Positions 7,268-15,002 of a DNA stretch of 27,611 nt are shown here, one piece after another. The notes under the pieces are model-generated. The model saw only the letters and a list, made by a program, of their open reading frames with translations, was not told where the DNA came from and did no database searches. The DNA lies in the IMG/VR virus record IMGVR_UViG_3300006921_000108, positions 1 to 27,611 of that record; one strand, 5' to 3'. The first letter of the stretch is position 1. Each line of letters opens with the position of its first letter. A program made the position numbers and the translations under genes. Origin of the DNA: a virus.

Positions 7268-8028
7268 GCTCCAACATTCCAAAAAAGTGCGCCGGGACTA
7301 GCATGTTCTTTAATGAACTGCCAGGCCTTAGCGTCATAGGTAATCGCTGATGGGAAAGGTGGTATCACCTTTGCGGGTTTATTAAAAGCAATCTCGCACT
7401 TGTACGTCTTTGCTCTTCCGTAATTTCCTTTGTGTCCAACGGTAACACAATGAAAGTCTGCATCTGGCCAAGCGAGTTGGAGTCCTCGCGTAAGGGTTCC
7501 TGATGATCCAACTGTCCATACTTCGTTTGGTCGAACATCGCACCGTAAAGCAACCCTAATGATGGAAGCGATAACAGTAGGATGGTCAAAACCAATAGGG
7601 AGTAATGCACGGCGGTTTCTATCTTCTGCAACATAATCTCTCGCTCTCTTTTCTGTGACACTCAACATCCCGTTGGGTATCCATTTCATTATAGCACCTT
7701 CATGTATTGCTTGCAACTGATAATCATGAAGTTTATCCCATGCCCTTTCGGCCATGAAAACTACTGCCTTTTTACCATATCTGCGGCATAAGGAAGCAAG
7801 AGAAATCTGTGCGTACCCAGTTGCCGGAGAACTCCCATATACCCATTCTTCGATCTCCTCGTTAGATTTAATTAAGTAATCGGCGAATCGCATCTTCGAT
7901 CCACCACCAAGTAGGTCATCACGAACAACTTGTATGCCTTCGTGTTCCTCGATCACGGGATCAGGCAACGTGTCTTGCCAATCACCAATCAGAGGAAGGT
8001 AGTCACTAATTGTTTCTTGGAATAACAT
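7264..8028 (-). CDS. PLP-dependent enzyme-like protein (fold type II)
   Basis: The protein has 254 aa. The pattern resembles fold-type-II PLP enzymes such as D-cysteine desulfhydrase, ACC deaminase and cysteine synthase. LLGGGSKMRFADYL (39-52) provides a candidate Schiff-base Lys45. YGSSPATGYAQISLASLCRRYGKKAVVFM matches the substrate-loop plus helix plus strand segment. WTVGSSGTLTRGLQLA (171-186) matches the glycine-rich phosphate-binding loop. The ending YDAKAW...GALFWNVGA resembles the family's last strand, but the protein is shorter than typical 300-plus-residue members. It starts one base after the gp46 stop and overlaps the methyltransferase by 4 bases, so the two are probably partners. 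The reaction is unknown, and assignment by eye is moderate. Confidence 0.62.
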   Translation of the reverse strand: MLFQETISDYLPLIGDWQDTLPDPVIEEHEGIQVVRDDLLGGGSKMRFADYLIKSNEEIEEWVYGSSPATGYAQISLASLCRRYGKKAVVFMAERAWDKLHDYQLQAIHEGAIMKWIPNGMLSVTEKRARDYVAEDRNRRALLPIGFDHPTVIASIIRVALRCDVRPNEVWTVGSSGTLTRGLQLAWPDADFHCVTVGHKGNYGRAKTYKCEIAFNKPAKVIPPFPSAITYDAKAWQFIKEHASPGALFWNVGA

Positions 8029-8029
8029 A

Positions 8030-9745
8030 TCACACCATCTTACTAAAGTTGTTCTTCTTCACAAAGGTCATGGCATCCGGGAACTTGTCCACCAACTGAT
8101 CAGACTTGTGACTGATCACAAAGATGTTGCAGTTCTTGCCTAGTTCATGTAGTAACTTAATGAACTCTTCGGTTCCGCCGGCGTCCAGAGATGAATCAAA
8201 CACTTCGTCTAGAATTAGAAGGTTTGTGTTTGCACTGTTCTTCATTCTGGCAACTTCTCTCCACGCCAGAAGAAGTGCAAGATCTATCCGCATCTTTTCG
8301 CCCTCACTGAAACTCATGTAACTAAACTCATCTCTGTGCCGACTCTTGATTGTCTCGTTGAAGTTCTCATCCAATGTAAACTTAACGAAGAAGTCCATGG
8401 CAGTAAGATACTTGTTGATCAGTTTATTCATGATCGGAAGGTAATACTTAATGATCTTTGCTTTGATTCCCTTGTCCTTCAGGAGATCAAGAACAACAGA
8501 TAAATTATACAACTCTTTAGTTGCCTCATCAATTTGTGTTTTGAAATCTGAAGTCTTTTGTCGCAGTTCATCTAGACGTTCCCTTTCGTCTACAAGATTA
8601 CCACGCTCCGTCATGATCTCGGTAATGTCTTTCTGGAGTTTGCTTGCATACTTCATCAAAGAGTTTTGTGAATGGGTTTCCTGTGATACATCATTCTGTA
8701 GTTTACCCACCGTCTTCATGATCTGTTGTGTTTCTGAAAGAACTGCTTCTTTAGTTTTCAATTGATCAGCAAGTGTAACGATGCCCTCAGCAATCTCATC
8801 GATCTTTTCTTTCTTACCAGAGACACATGTTGTCTTGTGTTCTTCATTTATCTCTTGACCACACGTTGGACAGTTATCGTTATCTGTATAGAAGGTGATT
8901 TCCTTTTCAAGTCTCTTGATATTCTTTTCCATCTGACTAGAAAGGTTATCTAGTTTTCGGATTTCTCCTGTCAACGTATCACTGGAATCGCAATTCTCTA
9001 GGAGTTCATCTACAGTATCTTGAATACCTTTGACTGCTTCTTGTGATAGTGCTATCTGTGACTGAGTTTCTTTCAGTTCATCTTCACACTTTTTGATAGA
9101 TGAGTCTGATTTATCCTCGATTGTTTGAATGAACTTTTCTTGCTGAGATATACGATCGGATGCCAAAGTCATTTGATATTTAAGATCTTTTGTCTCGTCT
9201 TTATTTGTGGAGATTTTACCCTTGATCAATGTATTCATTATGGAGAAAATATTAATGTCAAGGATATCTTCAATCACATCACGGCGATCGGCCGCAGACA
9301 ACTGCATGAAGGGAATGAAAGATGAAGAACCAAGAATCACAACTTGAGTAAATGACTTGTAGTTCATTTTCAAGATTTGTTCTTCAAGCATTCGTTGGTA
9401 GTCCTTTGCTTTGGAGTCTTGATCAAGTAGTTTGCCGTCGTGATATATTTCGAATAACTTCGGAGCAATACCGCGACACACTTTATACTCAGACTTACCA
9501 ATTGTAAATTGAACCTCGACGTAACAATCCTTCTGGTTAATGCTATTGACTAACTGAGGAAGGTTGATTTTTCGAAAAGGTTTTCCAAACAATGCAAAGG
9601 TAATAGAATCAAGCAACGCGAACGATTTACCGTTTCCGTTGTTGCCTGAAACTAATGTAGTTTTCTTATTTTTCAGATCGATTGTGGTAAGATAATTACC
9701 AAACGATCCAAAGTTTTTGAACCGAACATAATCAAATAAAATCAT
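8030..9745 (-). CDS. 46: recombination nuclease subunit gp46 (SMC/Rad50-like)
   Basis: gp46 is the ATPase of the gp46-gp47 complex that resects DNA ends for recombination-dependent replication. The protein has 571 aa against 560 in T4. It shows Walker A GNNGNGKS (34-41), a coiled-coil region from about 180 to 400 with the zinc-hook CPTC (292-295), the ABC signature in FSEGEKMRIDLALLLAW and Walker B NLLILDEVFD, then ISHKSD near the end. It is preceded by the Cys-motif gene (6-base gap) and followed after one base by the PLP-like gene. Partner gp47 is two genes upstream. Confidence 0.97.
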   Translation of the reverse strand: MILFDYVRFKNFGSFGNYLTTIDLKNKKTTLVSGNNGNGKSFALLDSITFALFGKPFRKINLPQLVNSINQKDCYVEVQFTIGKSEYKVCRGIAPKLFEIYHDGKLLDQDSKAKDYQRMLEEQILKMNYKSFTQVVILGSSSFIPFMQLSAADRRDVIEDILDINIFSIMNTLIKGKISTNKDETKDLKYQMTLASDRISQQEKFIQTIEDKSDSSIKKCEDELKETQSQIALSQEAVKGIQDTVDELLENCDSSDTLTGEIRKLDNLSSQMEKNIKRLEKEITFYTDNDNCPTCGQEINEEHKTTCVSGKKEKIDEIAEGIVTLADQLKTKEAVLSETQQIMKTVGKLQNDVSQETHSQNSLMKYASKLQKDITEIMTERGNLVDERERLDELRQKTSDFKTQIDEATKELYNLSVVLDLLKDKGIKAKIIKYYLPIMNKLINKYLTAMDFFVKFTLDENFNETIKSRHRDEFSYMSFSEGEKMRIDLALLLAWREVARMKNSANTNLLILDEVFDSSLDAGGTEEFIKLLHELGKNCNIFVISHKSDQLVDKFPDAMTFVKKNNFSKMV

Positions 9746-9751
9746 CCCTGA

Positions 9752-10234
9752 TCAACTCTCCGTGGTATCTGGTTGATTCTGTTCCAACGCAGCGAGACGC
9801 TCTCGCTCAATTCTGGCGGCCTCACATGGCGCACACTTCTTATCTTCTCTGACTGTGTTAGAACCAATCGATGTAACATTAGCAGGAGTCGATGATGTTC
9901 TTGCCGGAGTCTGTTGTGTCGGAATTGGTCTTTGGGCCCGACTTGCTCGCTGTTGAAATAACTTATCCCGAATTTCTTTTTGTTCTGGTGTCATTACTTC
10001 CTCTGTAACTTGCTTGAATACTTCCTCCGAGTTCAGGCGTTCCTGTTCTTTATTCTCGGCGTGTTTTGCAGTTGCATCACGATACCACTTATATGGAAAC
10101 TTCTTATTCAACCATGCCTGTCTACCCTTACATCCACAACCGGGTTTCTGCTTTACCATTCCAAGAGTCGTGACTGTGATTGCTTTTTTAACAGTGTCGC
10201 CCAACCCACGACTTCGCTTCTTCTGATCACTCAT
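9752..10234 (-). CDS. Cys-motif hypothetical protein between gp47 and gp46
   Basis: The protein has 160 aa and its function is not recognised. A conserved-looking N-terminal block contains RGLGDTVKKA and then GCGCKGRQAWLNKKFPYKWY, with Cys33 and Cys35. A second cysteine pair, CAPC (134-137), lies near the C-terminus. The middle is charged and then rich in Pro, Thr and Ser, so probably disordered. The two pairs could bind zinc or another metal jointly. The ATG overlaps the gp47 stop (ATGA) and gp46 follows after 6 bases. Placement between the two nuclease subunits suggests, but does not prove, a link to that complex. Confidence 0.75.
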   Translation of the reverse strand: MSDQKKRSRGLGDTVKKAITVTTLGMVKQKPGCGCKGRQAWLNKKFPYKWYRDATAKHAENKEQERLNSEEVFKQVTEEVMTPEQKEIRDKLFQQRASRAQRPIPTQQTPARTSSTPANVTSIGSNTVREDKKCAPCEAARIERERLAALEQNQPDTTES

Positions 10235-11286
10235 TGTGAAAGTGCCTCCATATACACTGAACGAATTAATTCTTTAATCTTACCTGTGTTGACATTTTCA
10301 AGTGTGTCAACCTCATTATATATAAGAGTTATTGTGTCTTTCGTCATATCAACAACTTCTTCTTCTTCAATTTCTTCCCCATAGTCCTCAACTATTGTCA
10401 AGTTCTGTACTTGTGTATCATAGAACTTATCACACAGTTTGTCAAACGTATAAGGTTTAGTTTTATTGATAACAAAAATCTTGACGTATGTATTTTTGAA
10501 ATCATCAAAGTCCATTTTGTTTATGATCTCATCATAATCGGTCTTTGAATCATCATAGTACAAGAAGTGAAATAGTTTGTTTGGGTTCTCAACAAACTCA
10601 ATTGCTCTTGTTTCTGTATCGAGAACATGAAACCCCTTCTTCTCTTTGAGATCCGAGAAGGTAATTTGATACTGTGTACCAAGGTAATGAACATTGTTCT
10701 GGCTGTGCTTTCCGTGGAAGTGACCAGAGAGAACCATCTCGAATCTTTTGAGTGGATCATCATCCATTCCCCCATCAAACTTTACACCACGCATCACTTC
10801 ATAACCATTCAATTCAAAATGACCACCTACGATAGATGCCTTCGTATTCTTAAGAAACGACAACACATCTTCTCGATTCCTTTTGTTTATCCAAGGAACA
10901 AGGGCGATTAATGTGCCGTCGTAATCTACCTCAACAGGCGATTCGTGAAGGTGGAAATTGTCATACCTGTCACCAAACAATTCTTTCGGTGAATTTAGAT
11001 CGTTCGTATTCTTAAAGTAAGTATCATGGTTGCCAATAATACAATTGACATTCAATCCATTCTCTCTCATAGGTTCCATGAAGTTTTTGCGAACCTGAGA
11101 CAGCGTACTGAAGTTAACAAACTTGCGGCGATCCATAAGATCACCCAAGTGAATTACCTCTGTAATATTGTGTTCTTTACAATACGGAAAAAATATCTCG
11201 TCAAAGAACTTGTTTATGTACTCTGCGAAAGTAGTGGAGTCATTACGAACTCCAAAGTGAGTATCATTAATCAACGCAATTTTCAT
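10231..11286 (-). CDS. 47: recombination nuclease subunit gp47 (Mre11-like)
   Basis: gp47 is the metallophosphatase-type nuclease partner of gp46. The protein has 351 aa against 339 in T4. All metal-binding motifs are present: INDTHFG (Asp8, His10), HLGDLMDRR (Asp49), IGNHDTY (Asn86, His87), VGGHFE (His156) and LSGHFHGKH (His189, His191). An acidic stretch EEIEEEEVVD lies in the C-terminal third. It overlaps the gp55 stop by ATGA and the next gene by ATGA. It is therefore co-transcribed with the late sigma factor. Confidence 0.97.
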   Translation of the reverse strand: MKIALINDTHFGVRNDSTTFAEYINKFFDEIFFPYCKEHNITEVIHLGDLMDRRKFVNFSTLSQVRKNFMEPMRENGLNVNCIIGNHDTYFKNTNDLNSPKELFGDRYDNFHLHESPVEVDYDGTLIALVPWINKRNREDVLSFLKNTKASIVGGHFELNGYEVMRGVKFDGGMDDDPLKRFEMVLSGHFHGKHSQNNVHYLGTQYQITFSDLKEKKGFHVLDTETRAIEFVENPNKLFHFLYYDDSKTDYDEIINKMDFDDFKNTYVKIFVINKTKPYTFDKLCDKFYDTQVQNLTIVEDYGEEIEEEEVVDMTKDTITLIYNEVDTLENVNTGKIKELIRSVYMEALSQ

Positions 11287-11804
11287 TCAGACTTTTTCCT
11301 TTTAGTCTTCTTCTTTGGTTCAAACTTCACCAAATCATTTTCAGTGATATCAAAAATATCCGTATACTTCTTATCTTCATCGAAGTAATTATTCTTGAAC
11401 CACTTCCTAAACTCGCCGAAGTCATCTGCCTCAATTGTTGCCTTATACTTGATATAATTCTGCTTCTTCTCTTTCTGAATTCTTCGGAGAAATGCAAAAT
11501 AGATTATCTGAGTGAAGTATGAGAACGGGTTTGTTGACTTCTCTGGATCGAAGTTGCTTGCATACATTACACAGTTTTCGATGCCATCACCAATCATATC
11601 ATCCTTAAAAGGATAATTGATAAAGTTTGGTTTGTATGAAAGGTGTTCTGCGATCTTCAAAAAACACTCACCCACATAGTCGGGGATGACTGGTTTCGGT
11701 TCGCCGGCATCTTCTGCTGCCTTTATTTCTTCTTTCCATTCACACATTACACCAAAAAATTCTTTGTTGTCAATGTAGTGGTTTGCTTTTTTCTTCTTTG
11801 CCAT
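11283..11804 (-). CDS. 55: late-transcription sigma factor gp55
   Basis: gp55 redirects host RNA polymerase to TATAAATA-type late promoters. The protein has 173 aa against 185 in T4. Alignable blocks are YIDNKEFFGVMCEWKEEI, the IAEHLSYKPNF helix, KDDMIGDGIENCV, and FDPEKSTNPFSYFTQIIYFAFLRRIQKEKKQ, the region 2-like segment. The C-terminus is basic (KKKTKRKKSE); in T4 the C-terminal end carries a short hydrophobic clamp-binding motif that is not evident here. A sigma-70-type promoter lies just upstream. The T4-style late boxes elsewhere in this window are its expected targets. Confidence 0.93.
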   Translation of the reverse strand: MAKKKKANHYIDNKEFFGVMCEWKEEIKAAEDAGEPKPVIPDYVGECFLKIAEHLSYKPNFINYPFKDDMIGDGIENCVMYASNFDPEKSTNPFSYFTQIIYFAFLRRIQKEKKQNYIKYKATIEADDFGEFRKWFKNNYFDEDKKYTDIFDITENDLVKFEPKKKTKRKKSE

Positions 11805-11829
11805 GATGTACTTCCTTGTCCTTGTTAAT

Positions 11830-11858
11830 ACTATAGTCTATGTTTCTCGCTTTGTCAA
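11830..11858 (-). promoter_or_regulatory. sigma-70 promoter before gp55
   Basis: On the minus strand, TTGACA (11853-11858) and TATAGT (11830-11835) are spaced by exactly 17 bases. The predicted start is near 11823, leaving a leader of about 18 bases that holds the AAGGA ribosome site of gp55. It should transcribe 55, 47, the Cys-motif gene, 46 and the PLP-like/methyltransferase pair. Confidence 0.85.
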
Positions 11859-11878
11859 AGAAATAATTAATTTTTTTC

Positions 11879-11907
11879 TTGACAGGTTTTCAATACCTAG
11901 TTACAAT
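11879..11907 (+). promoter_or_regulatory. plus-strand sigma-70-like promoter, antisense to neighbours
   Basis: TTGACA (11879-11884) and TACAAT (11902-11907) are spaced by 17 bases on the plus strand. It lies back-to-back with the gp55 promoter inside the 131-base gap, the largest in the window. No plausible plus-strand gene follows, so any transcript would run antisense through the 195-aa hypothetical gene toward uvsW. It may be chance in an AT-rich gap. Confidence 0.5.
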
Positions 11908-11933
11908 CATCTGTGCCAGGTTTCAGAAAGGTA
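11883..11933. repeat. imperfect direct repeat in the gp55 leader region
   Basis: On the plus strand, CAGGTTTTCA begins at 11883 and CAGGTTTCAG at 11917, a 34-base period. The first copy is followed by ATACCTA and the second by AAAGGTA. This could be a regulator site near the back-to-back promoters. Two copies only, so the support is weak. Confidence 0.3.
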
Positions 11934-11935
11934 TA

Positions 11936-12523
11936 TTAAAACTTATCTTCATCTGGCCAATCCTTAAACCTATCGTTGTTGTTGAACCAGTCGTCGTCGT
12001 CTTCGATCTCTTCATCGATGTCCTCGGGTTCACCGAGGATACCTTGGTTTAGCATTTGCATGAAAACTTGCGGCGGGATGGCCATATTCATTTGAATGAA
12101 ATCCTGAAACCGTTGTTGCTCCATCATCTTTTGGGTGAGAGCATCTCGTATCATATTTTCTTCTGCAATCGATTTAGGCGGAGTTGCTTGGGGGTTTTTA
12201 ACCTCCGGCAATCCTGCTACATTGTCGTATGGCGGATCCAAATCGTCTGCCTCTTTTTGTTTGAGGTATAGATCGACCGTTGGTGTATCTGGGGTTAGAA
12301 AGGTTGCAACCCAATCCTCTGGGATTTTGGTGTTGGATTCATTTGTGTGATCCAACCAATCTCTCAGGATAAGAACATCACGCCGCATTCCTTCCTGAGT
12401 TATTTGTGTTGTCACTTTCATTTGCATAGGGCGTTCGATGAGCAGTTTGCCGCCTGCTTTGCCTTTGATGCGGGTGATTATATCATCGCCGCTTCTTAAT
12501 TTTAAAATTCGGTAGGGTGTCAT
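11936..12523 (-). CDS. hypothetical protein, possible LSm-like N-terminus
   Basis: The protein has 195 aa and I do not recognise the family with certainty. The first 50 residues (YRILKLRSGDDIITRIKGK, then KLLIERPMQM) have the spacing of an Sm1-type strand pattern: a G-D/E-I-I turn, then a strand ending in a P-M/L hydrophobic motif. The middle (120-160) is rich in Met and Gln (MMEQQRF, QMNMAIPPQVFMQML) and probably helical. The end is very acidic with aromatics (EEIEDDDDWFNNNDRF, DWPDEDKF). ATG at 12523 has a strong AGGAGGAG upstream. It sits between uvsW and the gp55 leader. Possible roles include RNA binding or transcription; both are inference. Confidence 0.78.
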   Translation of the reverse strand: MTPYRILKLRSGDDIITRIKGKAGGKLLIERPMQMKVTTQITQEGMRRDVLILRDWLDHTNESNTKIPEDWVATFLTPDTPTVDLYLKQKEADDLDPPYDNVAGLPEVKNPQATPPKSIAEENMIRDALTQKMMEQQRFQDFIQMNMAIPPQVFMQMLNQGILGEPEDIDEEIEDDDDWFNNNDRFKDWPDEDKF

Positions 12524-12536
12524 TCTATCTCTCCTC

Positions 12537-14030
12537 CTAAATTTTAATATTTACTTGCCGAACTTTAAATTGCTCAGACTTGTAAATCTTAATTCGTTCT
12601 ATAAAATGCCTTAGAGTATGATTTTTATATGACTTCCAACTGAGATCATCTCCAATGTCATATAGGTGTGCTGTCTTCTTATCGTCCGACTTTCGTAACT
12701 GCCTTCCTATACTTTGTAAAACTCGAATTCTGCTTTTTGATGGGGATGCGAAAATGATATTATGTAGTTTGCGAATCGAAATTCCTGTACTAAACGTGCC
12801 ATAAGACGCTACTATGATAGCGTCGTTTTCTTTCTCTGTGATTTTTCTGATTTGTTCTCTGGTTTCAACATCGGTGCCTCCATGAACAAAGAAGATCTTA
12901 CGGTCTGGATTCTTCTTCTCTAGTATACTATGTAGGTATTTTCCGTGGTTATCTACGAATTGAAACAGAACAAGAGTATTACCCTTCAATGAAAGTGCCA
13001 TATCACGAATGAAATTGTTTCGTTTTTCGTTAAACACCAACCATTTCATCTCGTCCTGATACTTTAATTTTTTTGCTTCTTTTTTCTCTTCCTCGGAGTA
13101 AGACAGAAGAATAGAATCGATCTCCAATGATGAAACCAAATCTTTATCCATCAATGACTTCGTAGAGATAACATTGTATGTCGGTCCAAACAGACCCTCG
13201 ATTACTAGTTTGTGTGTTGTCGTACCATCAAGAGTTCCTGTTGTCCCGATGCGATATGGACAGTCGGTTAACTTTGTCATAAGAGTAGTGAGTGACTTCG
13301 CCTTGAACAAGTGACACTCATCTCCGAACACAGCACCGAACTGATCGAAGTATTCTTTCGGTTGCTTGTATATGCTTTGCCATGTGGACACGACAACACG
13401 CTTGTCTGTGTTCTTGTCTCTGCCAGCAAAGATGGCATGGCAGTTCTTTTTAGCATTCCATTTATTAATTTTAGAATAATCTGAAAAATCTGACAACATT
13501 TGAGAAACCAATGATGTTGTTGGAACAATGATCAGAAGTTTCTTGTCCTCTGGAATGATGTCCATATAGTAACGAATCAGGGAGTAGATAATCAAACTCT
13601 TACCAGAGGCAGTAGGAGACAGAAGAAGACACCTATCAGAATTCATTGCGTGTGTTACCGCATCAATCTGATGATCATGTGCTTCGATTGCCTCGCCATT
13701 TGCATGTGGTTTCAGAAACTCGTTTATATACTTTTTCGTTTCGTCTGATGTTTTTCGTTTGCCTTTTTTCTTGGGCATATCCAACGAGTATGAATACTGA
13801 CGATCTTCTGCGAACTTTACAACATAAGACAACAAACCCTTGTATAGAGTTTGATCAAAGACGTTATATAATTTGATAGTGCCGTCCCACATCCGGTTAC
13901 GGTATTGGGGCATGAATTTATAACCCGGAACTTTGAACGTGAAAAAGTCCGAAAGTTCCTTGGAAATGCTTCGTTCACATCGAATCTTGATATGAACGGA
14001 GTCAACATGTTCAATAAACAAATCACTCAT
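12537..14030 (-). CDS. uvsW: DNA/RNA helicase UvsW
   Basis: UvsW is a superfamily 2 helicase that unwinds R-loops and branched DNA, ending early origin use and aiding recombination. From ATG 14030 the protein has 497 aa against 503 in T4. The N-terminal domain (HIKIRCERSISKELSDFFTF, YRNRMWDGTIKLY) matches T4. Walker A SPTASGKS is at 138-145, DECH at 237-240, TTGTL soon after, and motif VI QSIGRQLRK at 439-447. The open frame runs to 14114, but that would overlap the previous gene by 68 bases. The 14030 start aligns with T4, although its ribosome site is weak; ATGs at 14093 and 14090 are alternatives. Confidence 0.95.
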   Translation of the reverse strand: MSDLFIEHVDSVHIKIRCERSISKELSDFFTFKVPGYKFMPQYRNRMWDGTIKLYNVFDQTLYKGLLSYVVKFAEDRQYSYSLDMPKKKGKRKTSDETKKYINEFLKPHANGEAIEAHDHQIDAVTHAMNSDRCLLLSPTASGKSLIIYSLIRYYMDIIPEDKKLLIIVPTTSLVSQMLSDFSDYSKINKWNAKKNCHAIFAGRDKNTDKRVVVSTWQSIYKQPKEYFDQFGAVFGDECHLFKAKSLTTLMTKLTDCPYRIGTTGTLDGTTTHKLVIEGLFGPTYNVISTKSLMDKDLVSSLEIDSILLSYSEEEKKEAKKLKYQDEMKWLVFNEKRNNFIRDMALSLKGNTLVLFQFVDNHGKYLHSILEKKNPDRKIFFVHGGTDVETREQIRKITEKENDAIIVASYGTFSTGISIRKLHNIIFASPSKSRIRVLQSIGRQLRKSDDKKTAHLYDIGDDLSWKSYKNHTLRHFIERIKIYKSEQFKVRQVNIKI

Positions 14031-14046
14031 ACCTACTATGTATGAG

Positions 14047-14541
14047 TTAAGGGAAGAACGATCTTCCTCTGATTTTGACTTCAATTTCATCATGGGTAAA
14101 AATTTTACCTTCATAGTATTCTATATCAACACCGAACCTGTTCAGGAGGTTAAGACCAACCTGACATGACTTTCTTGATTGTGTTGGTACTTTGTCGAGA
14201 GCGTTTTTATGATATACAACTTTAGAGATACCGGCATCTACGATGTACTTGCAAGATCTAGGAGACGATCCCCAAGGAACAAATAGTATCGTACCTTCTG
14301 TTGGTAGATTCGCCATTTTAAATTTATTGATTACGTTTACTTCTGCGTGTTCTGATAAGTAACGAAGATACTGTGGTGCCGACATCCACTCTTGGTAGTT
14401 TTGTATTGTATTAGAAGCACCACCAAGAATTTCTCCTTGGTGTTCAAAACCGATACCAGCGGCATTTTTATCTATTGGGTTTGTACTATTACAGGCAATT
14501 CTATATACTTGCCTAAAGTACAGTCGATGTGCTTCGTTCAC
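14047..14541 (-). CDS. cytidine/dCMP-deaminase-like protein with altered zinc motif
   Basis: The protein has 164 aa. The layout follows the cytidine/deoxycytidylate deaminase fold: an N-terminal helix (QVYRIACNST), a strand AAGIGF, then SEHAEVNVI with His65-Ala66-Glu67, the usual zinc ligand and proton-shuttle glutamate. ILFVPWGSSPRSCKYIVDAGISKVVY (85-110) occupies the place of the usual PCxxC motif. Counted from Trp90, the two ligand positions read Ser93 and Ser96, with Cys97 one residue late. It may be inactive, or use a different site. The start is GTG at 14541, supported by GGAG 7 bases upstream, and shares one base with the uvsY stop. Confidence 0.68.
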   Translation of the reverse strand: MNEAHRLYFRQVYRIACNSTNPIDKNAAGIGFEHQGEILGGASNTIQNYQEWMSAPQYLRYLSEHAEVNVINKFKMANLPTEGTILFVPWGSSPRSCKYIVDAGISKVVYHKNALDKVPTQSRKSCQVGLNLLNRFGVDIEYYEGKIFTHDEIEVKIRGRSFFP

Positions 14542-14978
14542 TATGAAACTCCGTTAGTAAACTTCTTCCATTCGATGGCATTACGGATCTTCCAGTGCCT
14601 GTTATTCAGTTCTTTGATGAAGGACTCGACGTAGTTCAGTTTCTCTTTTGCGAGAACAATTTTGTCTCGCATGAGGCACAAATCATCATCAGAGTCAAGG
14701 TACAGATCAAGATCTTGTTTTAGAATTTTAAGGTCAAAGGGTTCCCACTCAAGGCGTTCCAGATCTTCTTCTGACATTTTACCTGTGTAGTATTCCCACT
14801 TGATTCTCTTGAGAGACCTATAGTCTCGTTCAATCTTAGATAGATCGAACTTACACTCCATGAGAATATTCATGTACTTATTGTGTAGTTGTGGAATCTT
14901 GAGAGATTCGATATCCAGTGCCGTATCGTCAACGACAGAATCTCTCTCTGCCATACGCCGTAGTTCATCAAGTTTCAT
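14541..14978 (-). CDS. uvsY: recombination mediator UvsY
   Basis: UvsY loads the UvsX recombinase onto SSB-covered DNA. The protein has 145 aa against 137 in T4. The pattern matches T4 UvsY: MKLDELRRM and DSVVDDTALDIES at the start, LHNKYMNILMECKFDLSKIE, a basic patch RSLKRIKWEYYTGK, then LKQDLDLYLDSDDDL and the helical end with a RHWKIRNAIEWKKFTNG segment. AGGAGA precedes the ATG. A sigma-70-type promoter lies in the gap to the upstream gene. uvsW is two genes downstream, as expected for a recombination block. Confidence 0.9.
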   Translation of the reverse strand: MKLDELRRMAERDSVVDDTALDIESLKIPQLHNKYMNILMECKFDLSKIERDYRSLKRIKWEYYTGKMSEEDLERLEWEPFDLKILKQDLDLYLDSDDDLCLMRDKIVLAKEKLNYVESFIKELNNRHWKIRNAIEWKKFTNGVS

Positions 14979-15002
14979 AGTATATCTCCTGTGTGATACT
15001 TA

